Shown here: piece by piece, positions 36,837-49,292 of the stretch
Numbering within the stretch: position 1 is the stretch's first letter
Layout of the letters: each line of letters begins with the position of its first letter
Origin: Apostichopus californicus
Lineage: Eukaryota > Echinodermata > Holothuroidea > Aspidochirotida > Stichopodidae
DNA length: 64,000 nucleotides
Assembly (NCBI GenBank): GCA_020650975.1
Contig: JAIPMN010006237.1
Span: forward strand, 22,435-86,434
Direction of reading: 5' to 3'
The notes under the pieces: generated by a model
What the model saw: only the letters and a program-made list of their open reading frames with translations
Databases searched by the model: none
Told to the model about the DNA's origin: nothing
Made by a program: the position numbers and the translations under genes

Positions 36837-39800
36837 TCAGAGGAGATTTATGGCTGCTGCAGCAACACCACACGTCTCCCATAGGTATTCTCTCAGGACA
36901 CGTGCTTGCTGGGCCACGACATTAAGAGGAACGATAGCGAGATGGAAGCAGTGCAGCTCGCAGCATCGGATCGAATCCGAGGAGCCTGGGAAGCCCTGAT
37001 CGGTCAAGTACCTGGCGGAAGAGAAGCCAAAAATAAAGTAGTTGTGGGAAGAAACACATAGGTTTCACACATAGGTGATATGTGTAGTTTAGTTTAGAAC
37101 AGTCTAGTTTTATATGACACCCAGCTTATTGGAAGCTACACAAGGACTCATCAAAACCCAATCTATGCGATGATTGTAAATGAACGCTGGCTATATGACA
37201 GGGGTTCTACTTTCAAACAAGGGTCAAATGTCCAAAGAATTATGAGACAAGAGTGGTCAAAGTTGCTCACATTTCCTGATCTCAAGGTTGTTGCTAAAAC
37301 CACCTCAAATGATGGATGAGAGTATAACCCCCCCACCACCCCCCCTGCATCATCTAACAACTTTTCTCAAAGAAGGCTGTATCTAATCGAACTTGACATA
37401 ACTATCTGGGGCACAGCTGTGGCCAACGCAGCTTTATCAAAACTAATGAGAGGCCAACAACATTCATCAAAACTAGACATATGAAAGGGAGGGACTAATC
37501 TTCTTTATCAAGTATAACGTCACATAGAAGTGGTTCATATAATACACACCTGAAGAAAACTTCTGCTTGCAGACCTGGATAGTGTCCTTCTCTTGGTACT
37601 TTTGGTAGGTTAGGTGTCTGCATGATACTGCCCTAATGAATGAAGAAAGTTGTTAGAAGTTGCGTATTAATATAGCAAGTCTTGGAACAAACGTCATGCC
37701 TCCTTCACAGGGTAATAAATTAAGTATTTATGGACTACTTTGCCTTAGTGTTCAACATGTGCAATACTCACAATACTGTTCAACATGCACAATACTCACA
37801 AACTGTTCAACATGGTCAATACTCAATGTTCAATGTGTGCAATACTCACAATACTGTTCAACATGTACAATATTCACAATGCTGTTCAATGTGTGCAATA
37901 CTCACAATACTGTTCAACATGTACAATATTCACAATACTGTTCAATGTGTACAATACTCACCATACTTTAAACATGTACATGTAAACAGTATTGTGAGTA
38001 TTGTGCTGGCTCACCATATCAACATGTACAATACTCACAATATTATTCAACATGGCCAATACTCACAATACTGTTCAACATTTTCTATACTCACAATACT
38101 ATTCAACATGGTCAATACTCACCATACTATTCAACATTTGCTATACCCACAATACTAATCAACATGGTCAATACTCACAATACTGTTCAACATTAGCCAT
38201 ACCCACCATAGGCCTACTATTCAACATTTGCTATACCCACAATTGGCCTACTATTCAATATGTACTATTTACTCACCATATTATTATGTGCTATTTACTC
38301 ACCATACTATTTTCAAAGTATATGAAGGATGACAACTGAAAGTCCCCACTCTCAAAATGAATTGTTGTATGCTCATTCTGGAAAAGTTGACGGGATCTCT
38401 CCAGAAAATTCCACACCTTATAATGAAACAGGACAAAGTATAATTAGTACATTTAAGTAAACATTTAGTTTCTTTCAGTTGCCTTTGCTTGGATCTTGCA
38501 ACAGGTATGTGTGTTTTCAAGGGTGTAATATCAACCTTTTCAATTGGTTAAAGCAATTTTATCAAATGCTATGCCATCGACATGCAGTTTCATTGAAAAA
38601 GAAATGTACATGTGCCTTTTGATATAGATCCCATACAATATAAGAAGGTTCTACAATAGTTTCACATACCCCCCCCCCAATAATAATCCCAAACATACCA
38701 AGCTTCGATGAGCATCTGTTTTGCTCTTCTTTTTGTCGAGACTGTAGTCAATATTAATGGCGGGTGCCGTCAGCTGGTTGGTGGTACGATCGACATGTAT
38801 AAAGTGCACAAGTCCAGGATATTTATCTAAGTAAGTCATCATTGTCAAATTTTTCTCTCCCTTTACAGCCAGATAATCTTGGTAAAATTCCAACTTCTCC
38901 TTTGCTGACTTCTGGCACTGCAGATGGTCGTCCAAGTCCTTGGCCAAAATTTCCTGAACTAATTTCCGTTGTTGTAGGAAGAGAACTTTAAACAGATTTT
39001 TCAGGGTTTTAATGAGGGACTCTGTTCCTGAACGAAAGCTGTGGACGAAAGGAAGACGTATAACTTTGATAAAATATATGAACAAAAAAGGTCTTGTTCA
39101 TCTGGGCCATCTTTACGAAAGGAATCGGAGACATGACTACCACTAGCCGAGTGCCGGTTGCCGTTTTTCAATGTCCTGGCTAATTTGGGTCATCATGCTA
39201 AATTGTCTTAAATTTCCCCTTCATACAAAACTTAAGGATGGGTTGTGGCATTGGCAAATGCTGATCTGAATGGTATCAACTTCTGATTGGTTGTGCTTGG
39301 GAAGTGCTGACGGCCAGTTGATGCTAACTGCTGCAGACAATGTCCACTTTGATCTCAAGACCTTGTGCTCAACTGTAGATATGGGTGCTTCATTGTTTAC
39401 CATTTTCACCAGAAAAGCCCTTCTAAACTGCAGCAAGTGGATCATAGAAGGTTGTCTGTGAATGTAATCATGGCATATGTCCTCCAATAGCTTTAGTTTT
39501 ATTTTATAACATTACCATCGTTTTTTTGGTTCCCCTTGATTTTGTGATACACATGAAATGATTCTTTAGCTATCACTGTTCTCTGTGTCAAGAATTTCTT
39601 CACTATGAAATTGGTTTGAAAGTATATTAAATTTCCATAGTGTATAGAATACATTAATACGTAGAGTAACTATAATGTTTTGCTATGATGGTTTCATTAA
39701 CAGGGCTGTTGCCAGATGCATTAATATAATTTCACCAAATTTGGCGGTACAACAAGCTATTAGAATGTGGTTCCGTTTAATAATTATAAGTTTGGCAAAT

Positions 39801-42800
39801 AGGAATCTGCACAGTGTCTCTATGAGGTAAGAGGTCCACTTAGGTTGGATACATGATGGATGCACAGTGAATATGTGATATCACAACCATATTCATACTA
39901 TTAAACATTTTTGGGGCTGGTGGCGAGTTCCAAATGTCATTTCCTCTCGTCCTGTAAACCAGATATGTAAGAGTAAGAAGTAAGAATAACTTTATTAATC
40001 CTTTAAAGGAAACTAGTTTTTTACATGTATACAGTTTGGTTAAGTGTTCTCTGTTTTTTTATTTTTTTATTTTGGGGGGAGGGGTGATGTATCATTAATT
40101 TATAACAACCCTCTGGACTTGTCTTTTAATAAACACCTACATTGTTTTTATGTTACACTTGTTAGTACATTGCATTGACGGGTTTATAGCAAGATCAATA
40201 TAATGGAATAGACAATAGACACACGTTTACATTACCTGTCTACAGAAACACTCTTATTCAAAAGGCCTTTAAAGTCCTTATATGAAGATAATATTTTATC
40301 ATGGAAGTCTTTGTTGCCAATCTGAAAGAAAACAGACACAATTTGAAAGGACCTACTTCTAAAATGAATCGTTCTGAAGTGCTAAAAACGATTTTAAAAT
40401 GGGTCGGCTAAACACTCTTCTCACCGGTCTGTCCATTTTCGAACCAACATAACTTAAAGTACTTCCATAAGTGACTAGAATAGATAGGAATGGCAATCGT
40501 GAAAATTGTGTAAGGTTATATATTTTGGTGGTTCCTGCAGCCATTCTCTTCTACATCTGTTTAATCCTGTTAAACTTCTAAATTTTTCTTATCAATTTTT
40601 CTTAGTCAGTTTTCCATTATCCATTTACAGAAAGAGCCAAATTTGTGGTCTGATGCTTGCTCTCCACTGTATACAGAGTGCCAGGTTTTTCCTTACAGTG
40701 TAAAAATAACAGTCCACAACCTCTTAGGCTAACAAACCAACAGACCCTACCAATCAGAGTCCACTCTCTATCTCAGTCATGAAATCTACCTTATATTATG
40801 GCCATGAATTTAAAAGCAATGACTTAATCGATCACCATCGGCAAGCCCAGAAAGCTGTCGATAAAGTTTCAACGCTGAAAGATATTCATGAATGAAATAA
40901 AGGGCCCATTGAGAATAATGTAGAATTGTTTCTGTCCTCACTTTGTGACTTTTCATGTATCCTATTATCTCCTTCTCCACCACATCCTCCAGCTTGCTCA
41001 TCAGGTTATGCTTCGGTCCTTTCTGAATCACCTCATCTCGTTTCTGATAGACCTTCTCCACCAAGTCCAGTGCATCAATGATCTCAACTCCTAGGCTGCT
41101 TCTTCTCTGTAACCATGACAAAGATGGAACACAAGACAATACAAAAATTAAGCTACTCCCACAAGAAAAAAAAATTGTATAGATCAAATTAAATGGTCAG
41201 TACATTTAACCAAAATAAGCCTGAACTACTGTAAGGCTGTCTATTTTTATAAGTGTTTGTTCAGCGATTTCACCAAACCTATCGAGTGTTATGCAATAAC
41301 TTTAATTGTTAATTCATCAAACTGACACACACTTCTAGACATGTTATCCCATGTAATGGTTAACAAGCGATAATTAATTACTTCCATTCACTCCTTAATA
41401 TTTTTTATTTTTTTGGACGGACACTTTTTCTTAAAAATAAACCACATGTAACAAGCAAATCCGAAATTTTAAAAGTTTTGAGTCAACATTATAATGGGAT
41501 CAAAACTTGATCAAAATCAACAAGTCCCAACATTTCTGGAAAGATTAAAATTGTGCGTAGTATTAAATAAACCCTGGATCCGTTTAGTTCAGTCTTTCAC
41601 TACCAAAAGTGAGTATTTTTCTTTTCAAAGATCAACATAAGAGATAGGTCTTTCATTTTCTTTCAGAATACCTCGGTGGCCACAATCACCATGTTGATAT
41701 TGGGAAGCACGGGGATCAAAGTAAGTCGATGAGGAACAAATTTCTTGCTCTGTTGTTGGAGGAAAACACTGAGTTGAAACCCTTCCTCGGGGCAACTTAG
41801 TTTTGCTCTTCTGGGAGCTTCCTCTTTCTGAGGGTTCTCCTCCATCTGTAAACAAAAGAAGAAAAATGATACAGAAAGATTTCCCTACAACAGCTGGTTA
41901 GAGGAAGATGACATAATTTGTGTGAAGAACGTCGATCGCAAGTTGTGTCGAATTTTGAGTCAAGTGAATTTTTCGCCTAGCTTGAGTCATGGTTTGTGTG
42001 GTTTACTTGTCTCTATATCATTATGTTTATTGGCTTGTGATGACACACGGACAGTACACCCAAACACCGGCTTTTGTTTTTACATTTGAGATTGAAACGA
42101 TAGTGATAAATATGTTTTTTTAATTTTTTTTAATATGTTTGTCTGGCAAGATCCATTTCTAAGTCACTTCATTTTAATTTTGAATTTTGAATGCAATTGT
42201 GGAGAAGCTCCGATTCGCCAAAGATACCAGAAACAGAGCAAAATTTGACATCACAAATGACATCACAAATGACATCACAAACTTAATACACTATTCTCTA
42301 GATGAATAAACTTCAGCATTTGATATCACAGAAACAGAACAAGTTAGGCTGACAAATTTCTCTCTATATTTCCTGTAGATATATATGCCTTCTTAATCTA
42401 AGGTTTGTGGTAGTATCTCTTGACATCAGGACTCACCTTGGCTGGCTTAACATCTGCTTCAGCTTTCGGAGTGCTGTAATGGTCTGGAGAATCCCCAAGG
42501 CTTCCTGGGAGCAGTCTCCCCGATGGAGTCTTAACAGATGTCGACGCTCCTGCCTCAGCTGTTGATTTTCCATCCTCTTCGTGATCAGAGTGCAATGGAG
42601 AATTCCCTTGATTGGGACTATAATAAGTTGAAGACTGCAAAGAAAAAGAGATTTAGTTTGCTTCTGTTTAAGTTTCTGTTCCAGTTTTGATAATTCCCTT
42701 GTGCTACCACTTCTTGGGCTGATGAAGTGTTTTGAGGGAGAATAAATGGCAGTGACATGTGTTTTATGTCATACTACAAAACTTCATTTATGAAAGGAGA

Positions 42801-45800
42801 ATACTGCATGTCTTGAAGTAAAAGATACATATATTTACATTGGTTGGAGATTGTTAAGAAGATTGTTAAGTATATTGTAACGTTTTGGGCAAACTTTATA
42901 GTTAACTATAGAGGTTAATTATGTCAATATTGCTATGGTTCCTCTTTTGAAATGGTATCAGTCTGAGGTTGAAACAAGCAATTGCCATTCCATGAAAGCT
43001 ACTCAATTTAAAAAAACCCAATAAATAAGAAAGAAAAGAAAGAAAGGACTATAACCATTTCTATCTTTGAACTTTCATCAGATTACACAAGAAACTTGTT
43101 TACTTCCATTTAAATGTTGTGCTAGACAATACCAATTCTTGTTGTGTTGGTGAAAAACGCTTGGGAAGAGAAGATTAGGTAAGTTTGAAGTTTGCCTGCT
43201 TCAAATTTGAATATAATTCTGGCACTTTGAGGCACATAAGTTCTCCATCAATACTCACATTGTCTGATCTGTTGTCTTCAGTCGCACTGGTGTAGTCTTC
43301 CCCAACATAAAACTGAGAGGATCCAACCTTTCTACCCACTTCTCCAACATTCATGCCCTTCAGAAAATGTTCATTCCCCTGTCAGAAAAGAGAATCAAAA
43401 TATTAATAAATTAGATATAATAGTCCAGGAAGAGAAATCACATTAAATCCATCAATCTATTTGCAAATTTCCAACAGGGCTTAACTGACAAGAATACATC
43501 TCGACAAGATGTCTAACGTATCATAGATATGTCTGGATGCTCCAAAACAGTTCCTATCAAAAAATATCAAGACAATATACACAAACTCTACTCTTATAAT
43601 TGCAATGAAAACACTGGCTGTGACTTTCTTACATCCTGCTCAACTTCTGACAACCAACAAGTTTTGTTTTGGTTGTTGTTGTAAAAAGTACTTTGTGATT
43701 AGAGAGATATTTCCTAATGTGAACTGATGTAAAGTGATTTTAAGAGGGACAAACTACTGCTATTGAACACATGTTTAGTGCATTCCATATTGTCCAATAT
43801 AAATACATCTGAAAGTAACTTTAAAAGTAACTTAAAAATAGACCAAGTTTCTTGTATCATCATTTTATACATTCAACATAAACTTGCAATGAAAATGAGG
43901 GGAAAGGGTGGGGAGGGGGATGGGGAGAGAGGGACTGAATATTCAACATCCACTTCAAAGACATTTGGCTAAGATTTTACCTCTGAAAATGTCCTCTGAG
44001 AAGGATAAAAAGTCTCGGTTATCATTGTTATCATCAAGATGTTGGACGGTGATAGATCAGCAGCATTTTGACTGTAAGAGAAATCAGAAAAGAGGAATCA
44101 TGATAAAGACATTTGTCATGTGTATGGACACCAGCTTTCTGAGTTAAATCAGAAATTTTTCTTCAAAACCATTTGAGAAAAAAAGACATAAGAAGGGTCA
44201 ATGAGTTGGTGTGGGGTGGGAGTGTGGTGGGGGTGGGGTGGGGGAAGGGTGGGCAGATGGTATTGCAAGCAGGGTACTGATCCCCATTCATCTAAACTTG
44301 CTTGCACGCTCAGTTGTCTGCTTCACAGGTTCTGCCAGACATGTTCTTAAGGAGTTTAGCAAGATTTTCCTACTTGTGAGCCTCTGTTTGACAAGCCACA
44401 AAGACCTTAAAATCAAAGTGAATAATCTTCTTATTCTGGTTTTATTGCAAACTTGTGACAGGAATAAAGGTCTCCATGCATGCCCTAAGTGACTCCTTAT
44501 TCTGCTCTCTATAGAAAATAATTGCTAGTTACTTAGTGGTTCCTTTTGACAAGAAACAAGCCTAGACATGAATTCCAAGAATAAGGGAGCACCTAATTTA
44601 TCTGGTTCCTCTTTCTCCTTATTGTATCTTCTATACATGATACCTCCATAATTATATCAATAATAGATCTAGGGGATTCCCTTCTTTATGAACTCCAAGA
44701 AAAAATCTTCTAAACTCTGGTGCTCTATACTCTGGCCTCAATACTTACCTAGAAAATAGAGCTAAGAGCTTCCCCTTGACAAGAAGCAAAGCATGAACTC
44801 TATGTCTGTCCCCAGAAGATGTTAGGGCTTTCTCCAACAATTCGATACAGATGCCATTCAGAAATTGGTTCACATTTAGTCTCTCAACAGCCTGTTAGTA
44901 AGAAAAGCAAGACTAGTGTGAAAAGACAATCTGTAGATGGGTGATGATTGCACCTGTCCTTACTTTAAGAAAACAAACAAATCACATGGAGTTTAAGTAC
45001 AAACTCAGATAATCAACCAATAAGATACAAGATACAATGCCAAGTTCTTCAATAAACAAACAAATCACATGGAGTAAAAGTACAAAATTAGATACTAAAC
45101 CAATAAGATACAATGCCTAGTGCTTTAATAGACAAACAAATCACATGGAGTAAAAGTACAAAATCAGATACTTAAACAATAAGATACAATTACAATGCCA
45201 AGTGCCTTAATAAATAACAACGACTTCTTAATAACTACACAAAAAACAAATCTGAATGACTAATTATATCACAATTAATACATTTAAATTATTTTCATGC
45301 TTCCTTGACTAACCTCCATCAGGAAGCTCTGTTCCACATGATATAAATAGACCCATGTGTCCAACATCCTTGTGATAGAGTTCCACATTTCAATCTGTAT
45401 CGCTCTCTCATTGTTACATCGAAGCCTGCATAGATGAAAAAGATATACATCAATCCACTCAGAGGTATTTGTGGGAGAGAAAAATCCAAAAAAAAAAATC
45501 ATCAAAATGTTGTTGCTCTATTTGATATGGTTACCAAACTTATGAAATATGCCACATCAGAGGGTTAGAATTGCAATTTTTATAGTTTGTTCCAACAATA
45601 GTCCATCATTTGAGAGTCTTGCAATAATCATAAAAGTGCATTGTAAAAAGTCTGTCCCTTAAAAAACTGAAACTTTGATGTTTTTTTCAAGAAATAACAT
45701 GATGCAGAATCATCCAATGGATTATGTTTGACATCATTTGGCAAATCTTTTAAAAACTTCTTTACATTTGTTGAGTCATGTTTATCCAATTTTTTTTTTT

Positions 45801-47856
45801 ATAGTTTGTCCCCCAAATCCCCCTGCGTACTTTTCACATAAATAATTACAGCATATAGTAACCCTCCCCCTCCCCTCCTCCACCCCCACAGACTAAATCA
45901 ATCCCTCTTCCCCCATATATAACCATTTACTTACCCCTCTGGGTTTGGACCAAAGAGAAATGCTATCATCCTTTGCAATATAAAGATCTTATGCAGGAGG
46001 AATTGTTCCTTTTCTGTTCCATCTCCATTTATAGCTACGAAAATGTGATCGTTATACTGTATTTGGAGAAAAATGAGACCAATTTGCGAAAATGAATTGA
46101 TTAAAAGAACAAATTAAATTCCATCAGATGCATCAATATGCGTACTGCAGTACAAAATGAGTTGGAGACAAAGATCGATATGAAACCTATATGAAAAAAT
46201 AAAAATTCCATCCATCTCTTTTGTGGAATGCTTTATTATTAAACATTATTATAGCAATTGTTTGTGCATGTACCATTGGCTTGGGTTTTATGCTATTATT
46301 CAGTCAATAACCTTGCAGTTTTTTATTTATTTTATGTATCTTTACTTTATATGATATTTCTACAGTTTAATTGCTTTCTTGTATTTAGACAGCAGACTTG
46401 CTATCTATAATAAACATGATCATTGATCAAATGATATAACAGCAGGATTGTGGCTGGCAGGGCTTAGTTTTATGAACGCTTCCTGGTTAACATCCTTGAC
46501 CGCTATTCTATGATTTGCAAAGTAGCAAAGTTGTCCATCTTCAAACTAAAAGGTGTGACTGCATTCTCTTGCTTCCAAACCCAAAGAAAGATTGAAAAAA
46601 GAAAAGACTTTATCTTCCTACCACGTGAGCGATAGATCTGCCTGTGCTTCACATGGAATTTGATTGCAAAACCAGCCATACAATATCTGTTCAGAAATAT
46701 TGCCAAACTTTGCCCATATCCAGTTTAACGTTTACAATTATAAAGATTTTTCGGGAAAGAGTCGAATAAATTTTGACCTCATCTCTGACCTGTCTTATAA
46801 CAATGATGCTTCCATCTTCAGCCTGGAGTGACTGGTATGGACAATTGAGCATGGACGACAGAGCTTGCTGAGAGGCAATCAGAGATTGGAAGTATTGAAC
46901 CAAGATGTTGAGGTCCACTTGATTATAGGCTGACAGGTTCCCTTCCTGTAGAAATAAACAGAGACAAAACTCAAGGTAAATAAAAGCAAAATAATTGCAG
47001 AATAACTAACCTATTGAAAATGAATAAATTTTATCACTTCATACATAAAATAAATTTGATATACTTTCTTGCAAGTATATTAACATACACAGGATATTAT
47101 CAAGACAAAGTTTCTCAGATAGCAGCCATGAACAGTATGGATGTTACATGAGGGGATAAATTGAAAAGTCTTTGGAAACATTAAGCTCTTTTTAGAATAC
47201 TTAGTTGAAGTCTGAAGTCAAATAAAACTATATAAAGGTTTTATATTGCTTTCAGAGTTTTATATTGCTTTCAGAGTAAAGAATGCCTAAAATTTCTGAA
47301 AGTATGTAACTAAATCTTATTCATACCCAATTAAGTTACCCAAAAATTGTGGCATGCATAAGTTAAATGTTCCAGCTAGTAAATGTGCTTCTTGCATGGC
47401 AGTAAAAGTGTCTAAAATTTTGATTATTAGTCCCTAGATTATGTTTTCTTAATAGCATATTTTGGGTCAAAATACTGATGACCCATAACAGAAACTAGAG
47501 ATCATATCTGTAATGTAAGGTACGAAAGGGTGGGGGGGGGGGGCTTTCATGATGTAGTTTTCAACTTTTGCAACATGTCCTGAACATTTCCTATGCTGTA
47601 GTGCTAAAACCGAGCTAACATGAATATCTCTGAAGAATGGTCTCAATTTCAGTTAGCTATGGTAATAACTCAGCTGGCTAAATCAGTTAGCTATATTAGC
47701 TATGACATTAACTCAGTTTGCTGTGATGCATTGACTCACCTGTTGCCATCCACTTTGTTTGGCTTTCTTGTTAATGTTGTTACAAAATTCCTCATCTCCA
47801 GAAAAGTAAGCAATATCAGGAAGATTCGGATTGCAGACGACTACTAAGGCACGCAT
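36837..47856 (-). CDS. HPS1: HPS1 orthologue, BLOC-3 subunit (15 coding exons, complete)
   Basis: With HPS4, HPS1 forms BLOC-3, a guanine-nucleotide exchange factor for Rab32/Rab38 in lysosome-related organelle biogenesis. Coding exons: 47740-47856, 46790-46945, 45935-46056, 45314-45425, 44749-44891, 43981-44071, 43259-43378, 42437-42634, 41672-41845, 40942-41106, 40236-40321, 38699-39038, 38303-38416, 37550-37632, 36837-37011. All phases chain and the sum is 2,196 nt: 731 residues plus TGA, against about 700 in human. The start MRALVVVCNP aligns with human MKCVLVATEG. Diagnostic stretches: HIFVAINGDGTEKE, PSNILMITMI, KNLTMMTYLDKYPGLVHFI with HVDRTT, and the ending ARVLREYLWE. Exons 7-8 encode a low-similarity Ser-rich linker, as in vertebrates. 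A pyrimidine-rich acceptor ends 7 bases before the ATG, so an untranslated 5' exon probably lies upstream. Confidence 0.95.
37745..38311. repeat. 28-bp minisatellite abutting HPS1 exon 13
   Basis: About 20 diverged copies of a unit close to TTCAACATGTGCAATACTCA followed by CAATACTG, filling most of HPS1 intron 13. The array runs up to and includes the exon 13 donor: the 16-mer TACTCACCATACTATT spans the exon/donor junction at 38296-38311 and recurs exactly at 38116-38131. One unit (about 37986-38005) is inverted. Confidence 0.93.
39955..40035. repeat. Possible LINE/SINE 3' tail fragment
   Basis: Contains AATAACTTTATTAATCC and CTTTAAAGGAAACTAG, similar in style to the TTTATTGATCCC-AAAGGGAAA tails of some LINEs. 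Isolated, in HPS1 intron 11. The remainder of that intron (39039-40235) shows nothing else I can name. Confidence 0.25.
40520..40632 (+). repeat. SINE body fragment related to the one at 30383
   Basis: AGTCAGTTTTCCATTATCC with the following ATTTAC (40604-40628) matches 30496-30520 at 24 of 25 positions. Here the tRNA-like head is missing. In HPS1 intron 10. Confidence 0.5.
44970..45213. repeat. Three-copy tandem repeat, unit about 78-84 bp
   Basis: Each copy starts AACAAACAAATCACATGGAG (44970, 45054) or GACAAACAAATCACATGGAG (45131), continues with GTACAAA-TAGATAC and AATAAGATACAAT, and ends CAAGTGCTTTAATA-like. It lies in HPS1 intron 4, about 100 bp from exon 4. Confidence 0.9.
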
Positions 47857-49292
47857 GTCTGTACTGATAAACAAAAAGAATCCGGTTAGGCCTAGGAAAT
47901 GTAATCTCTTTATAAAATACAAGCAAATTTATGTCTATTTCTGTAAACTGTATGATTTTGCGACAAGTTCCGTAGAGCACATAGTTGCAAACTTTATGTA
48001 CAGAATTAAATAGTAAAATTTCAATACAGTTTCGGATAAGAGGCTGGGGGTAGAGATCAAACAAACATTTATGATAGTGTGCTTGTTTGCGCAGTAGTAA
48101 TAGTTTGCGTATAAATGCATTTTTGAGTTTATGTTTAATTGTAAGGTTTCATTGAACATTGGTTGTCTATTTTTCTTGGATTCCCTTGGTAACTGAATAA
48201 TGTGAATCATTTTCTTATTCACCGACAGCCAGAGGAATAGTGCGAATAGTGCAAGCCCTGCAGCGCTAATCCACGTTAATCTGGCTGATGGTGAAATAAG
48301 CGTATACATTCAATTTTTTTTACAGTGCAGCTGGATGAGTAATGACTAAATGAGGGTACTGTCACTTTTTTCATCTTGTCAAATGAAGAGCATAACATAT
48401 TTCAATTATACTACTGGCCTAAAATAAGCGTCATATTCATACTAGCGCAACTGCTTAGACTAACGTAGTTCATACCTGCATCCAGTCACATGAACGGTCA
48501 CCAAATTTCTTGTATTTTTGCAGGCTAGCTTAACAAACACAAAGCCAATAAGTTGCGCTGATCAAGTATTCGAAGTTACCAGATCTGAAGTAACGAGCTG
48601 CATCATTTCTAAGCAACTTTCACTGTTTTTTGGCAAGGTCTTAGAATATTATGGGTAGTTTCGATCCCACTGGCACTAGTTCCAGATAGATTGTGGTAGA
48701 TCGTTGATTGCGCAACATTTAATCACGGAATTGAGAGTTCAAACAAAGGTCACTGTTGTTGTTATTCTTGGATAGAAACCAGCCTAACCATGATATGACT
48801 CGATTACCACTGTAGCATACTTTTGAGACAAAACATGTAATATCTTTTTAACCACATTCGAACTCAAACCCCATCGATTACGTGAAGTTTTCATCATCCG
48901 AAAGCGATGCCTACCGATAGCGGAAATGCTTTGTTCTATCTGCTGACATTGTGTGGCGGAAATTGGTATAACGTTAGGCCTACTGCATATCTTTATATAC
49001 ATAAATGAACAAGTCTAATAACGAGACAAAGTACCCACCTGGCCATTAAGAACTGAGGTGAATAATATAGGATAACATAGCGATCAGCTTAACGTTAACT
49101 GGTAACATACAGAGCGTATAATTTATCTGGTTTGTAAAGATGTACAGTGCAATATTTGTGTCTAGAACCTTAGTATCTGAGGTATTTAATGAACTTCAAA
49201 CTGTTACAAAAGATGTTAACACTGAATTGACATAGATATGCCACCGTTCAATATAAGAAATCAAGGAAGGATTTTAATTTTTGTTTTTTTAG
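47857..49292. promoter_or_regulatory. Head-to-head spacer between HPS1 and CACUL1
   Basis: 1.4 kb between the first recognised coding exons of two divergent genes. Strong acceptors sit just upstream of both (minus strand just before 47856, plus strand at 49291-49292), so untranslated first exons and the start sites should be here. I cannot place the start sites. A 124-codon open frame on the minus strand (47935-48309) with one hydrophobic segment is present but unsupported. Confidence 0.5.

Noticed and set aside
37745-38302. CRISPR-like repeat/spacer array
   Set aside because: Direct tandem units without unique spacers, in an intron of a eukaryotic gene.
37660-38339. Plus-strand open frames of 103-142 codons with NTHNTVQ-like periodicity
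   Set aside because: Produced by the 28-bp minisatellite in HPS1 intron 13; three overlapping frames are open at once.
42245-42288. CRE-like regulatory cluster (three TGACATCACAAA units)
   Set aside because: A simple 13-bp triplication in an HPS1 intron; sites deviate from TGACGTCA and nothing else supports function.
47935-48309. 124-codon minus-strand open frame with a short N-terminal hydrophobic segment, like a type II membrane protein
   Set aside because: Lies in the HPS1/CACUL1 spacer, composition becomes AT-driven after the hydrophobic segment, and no catalytic motif is visible.
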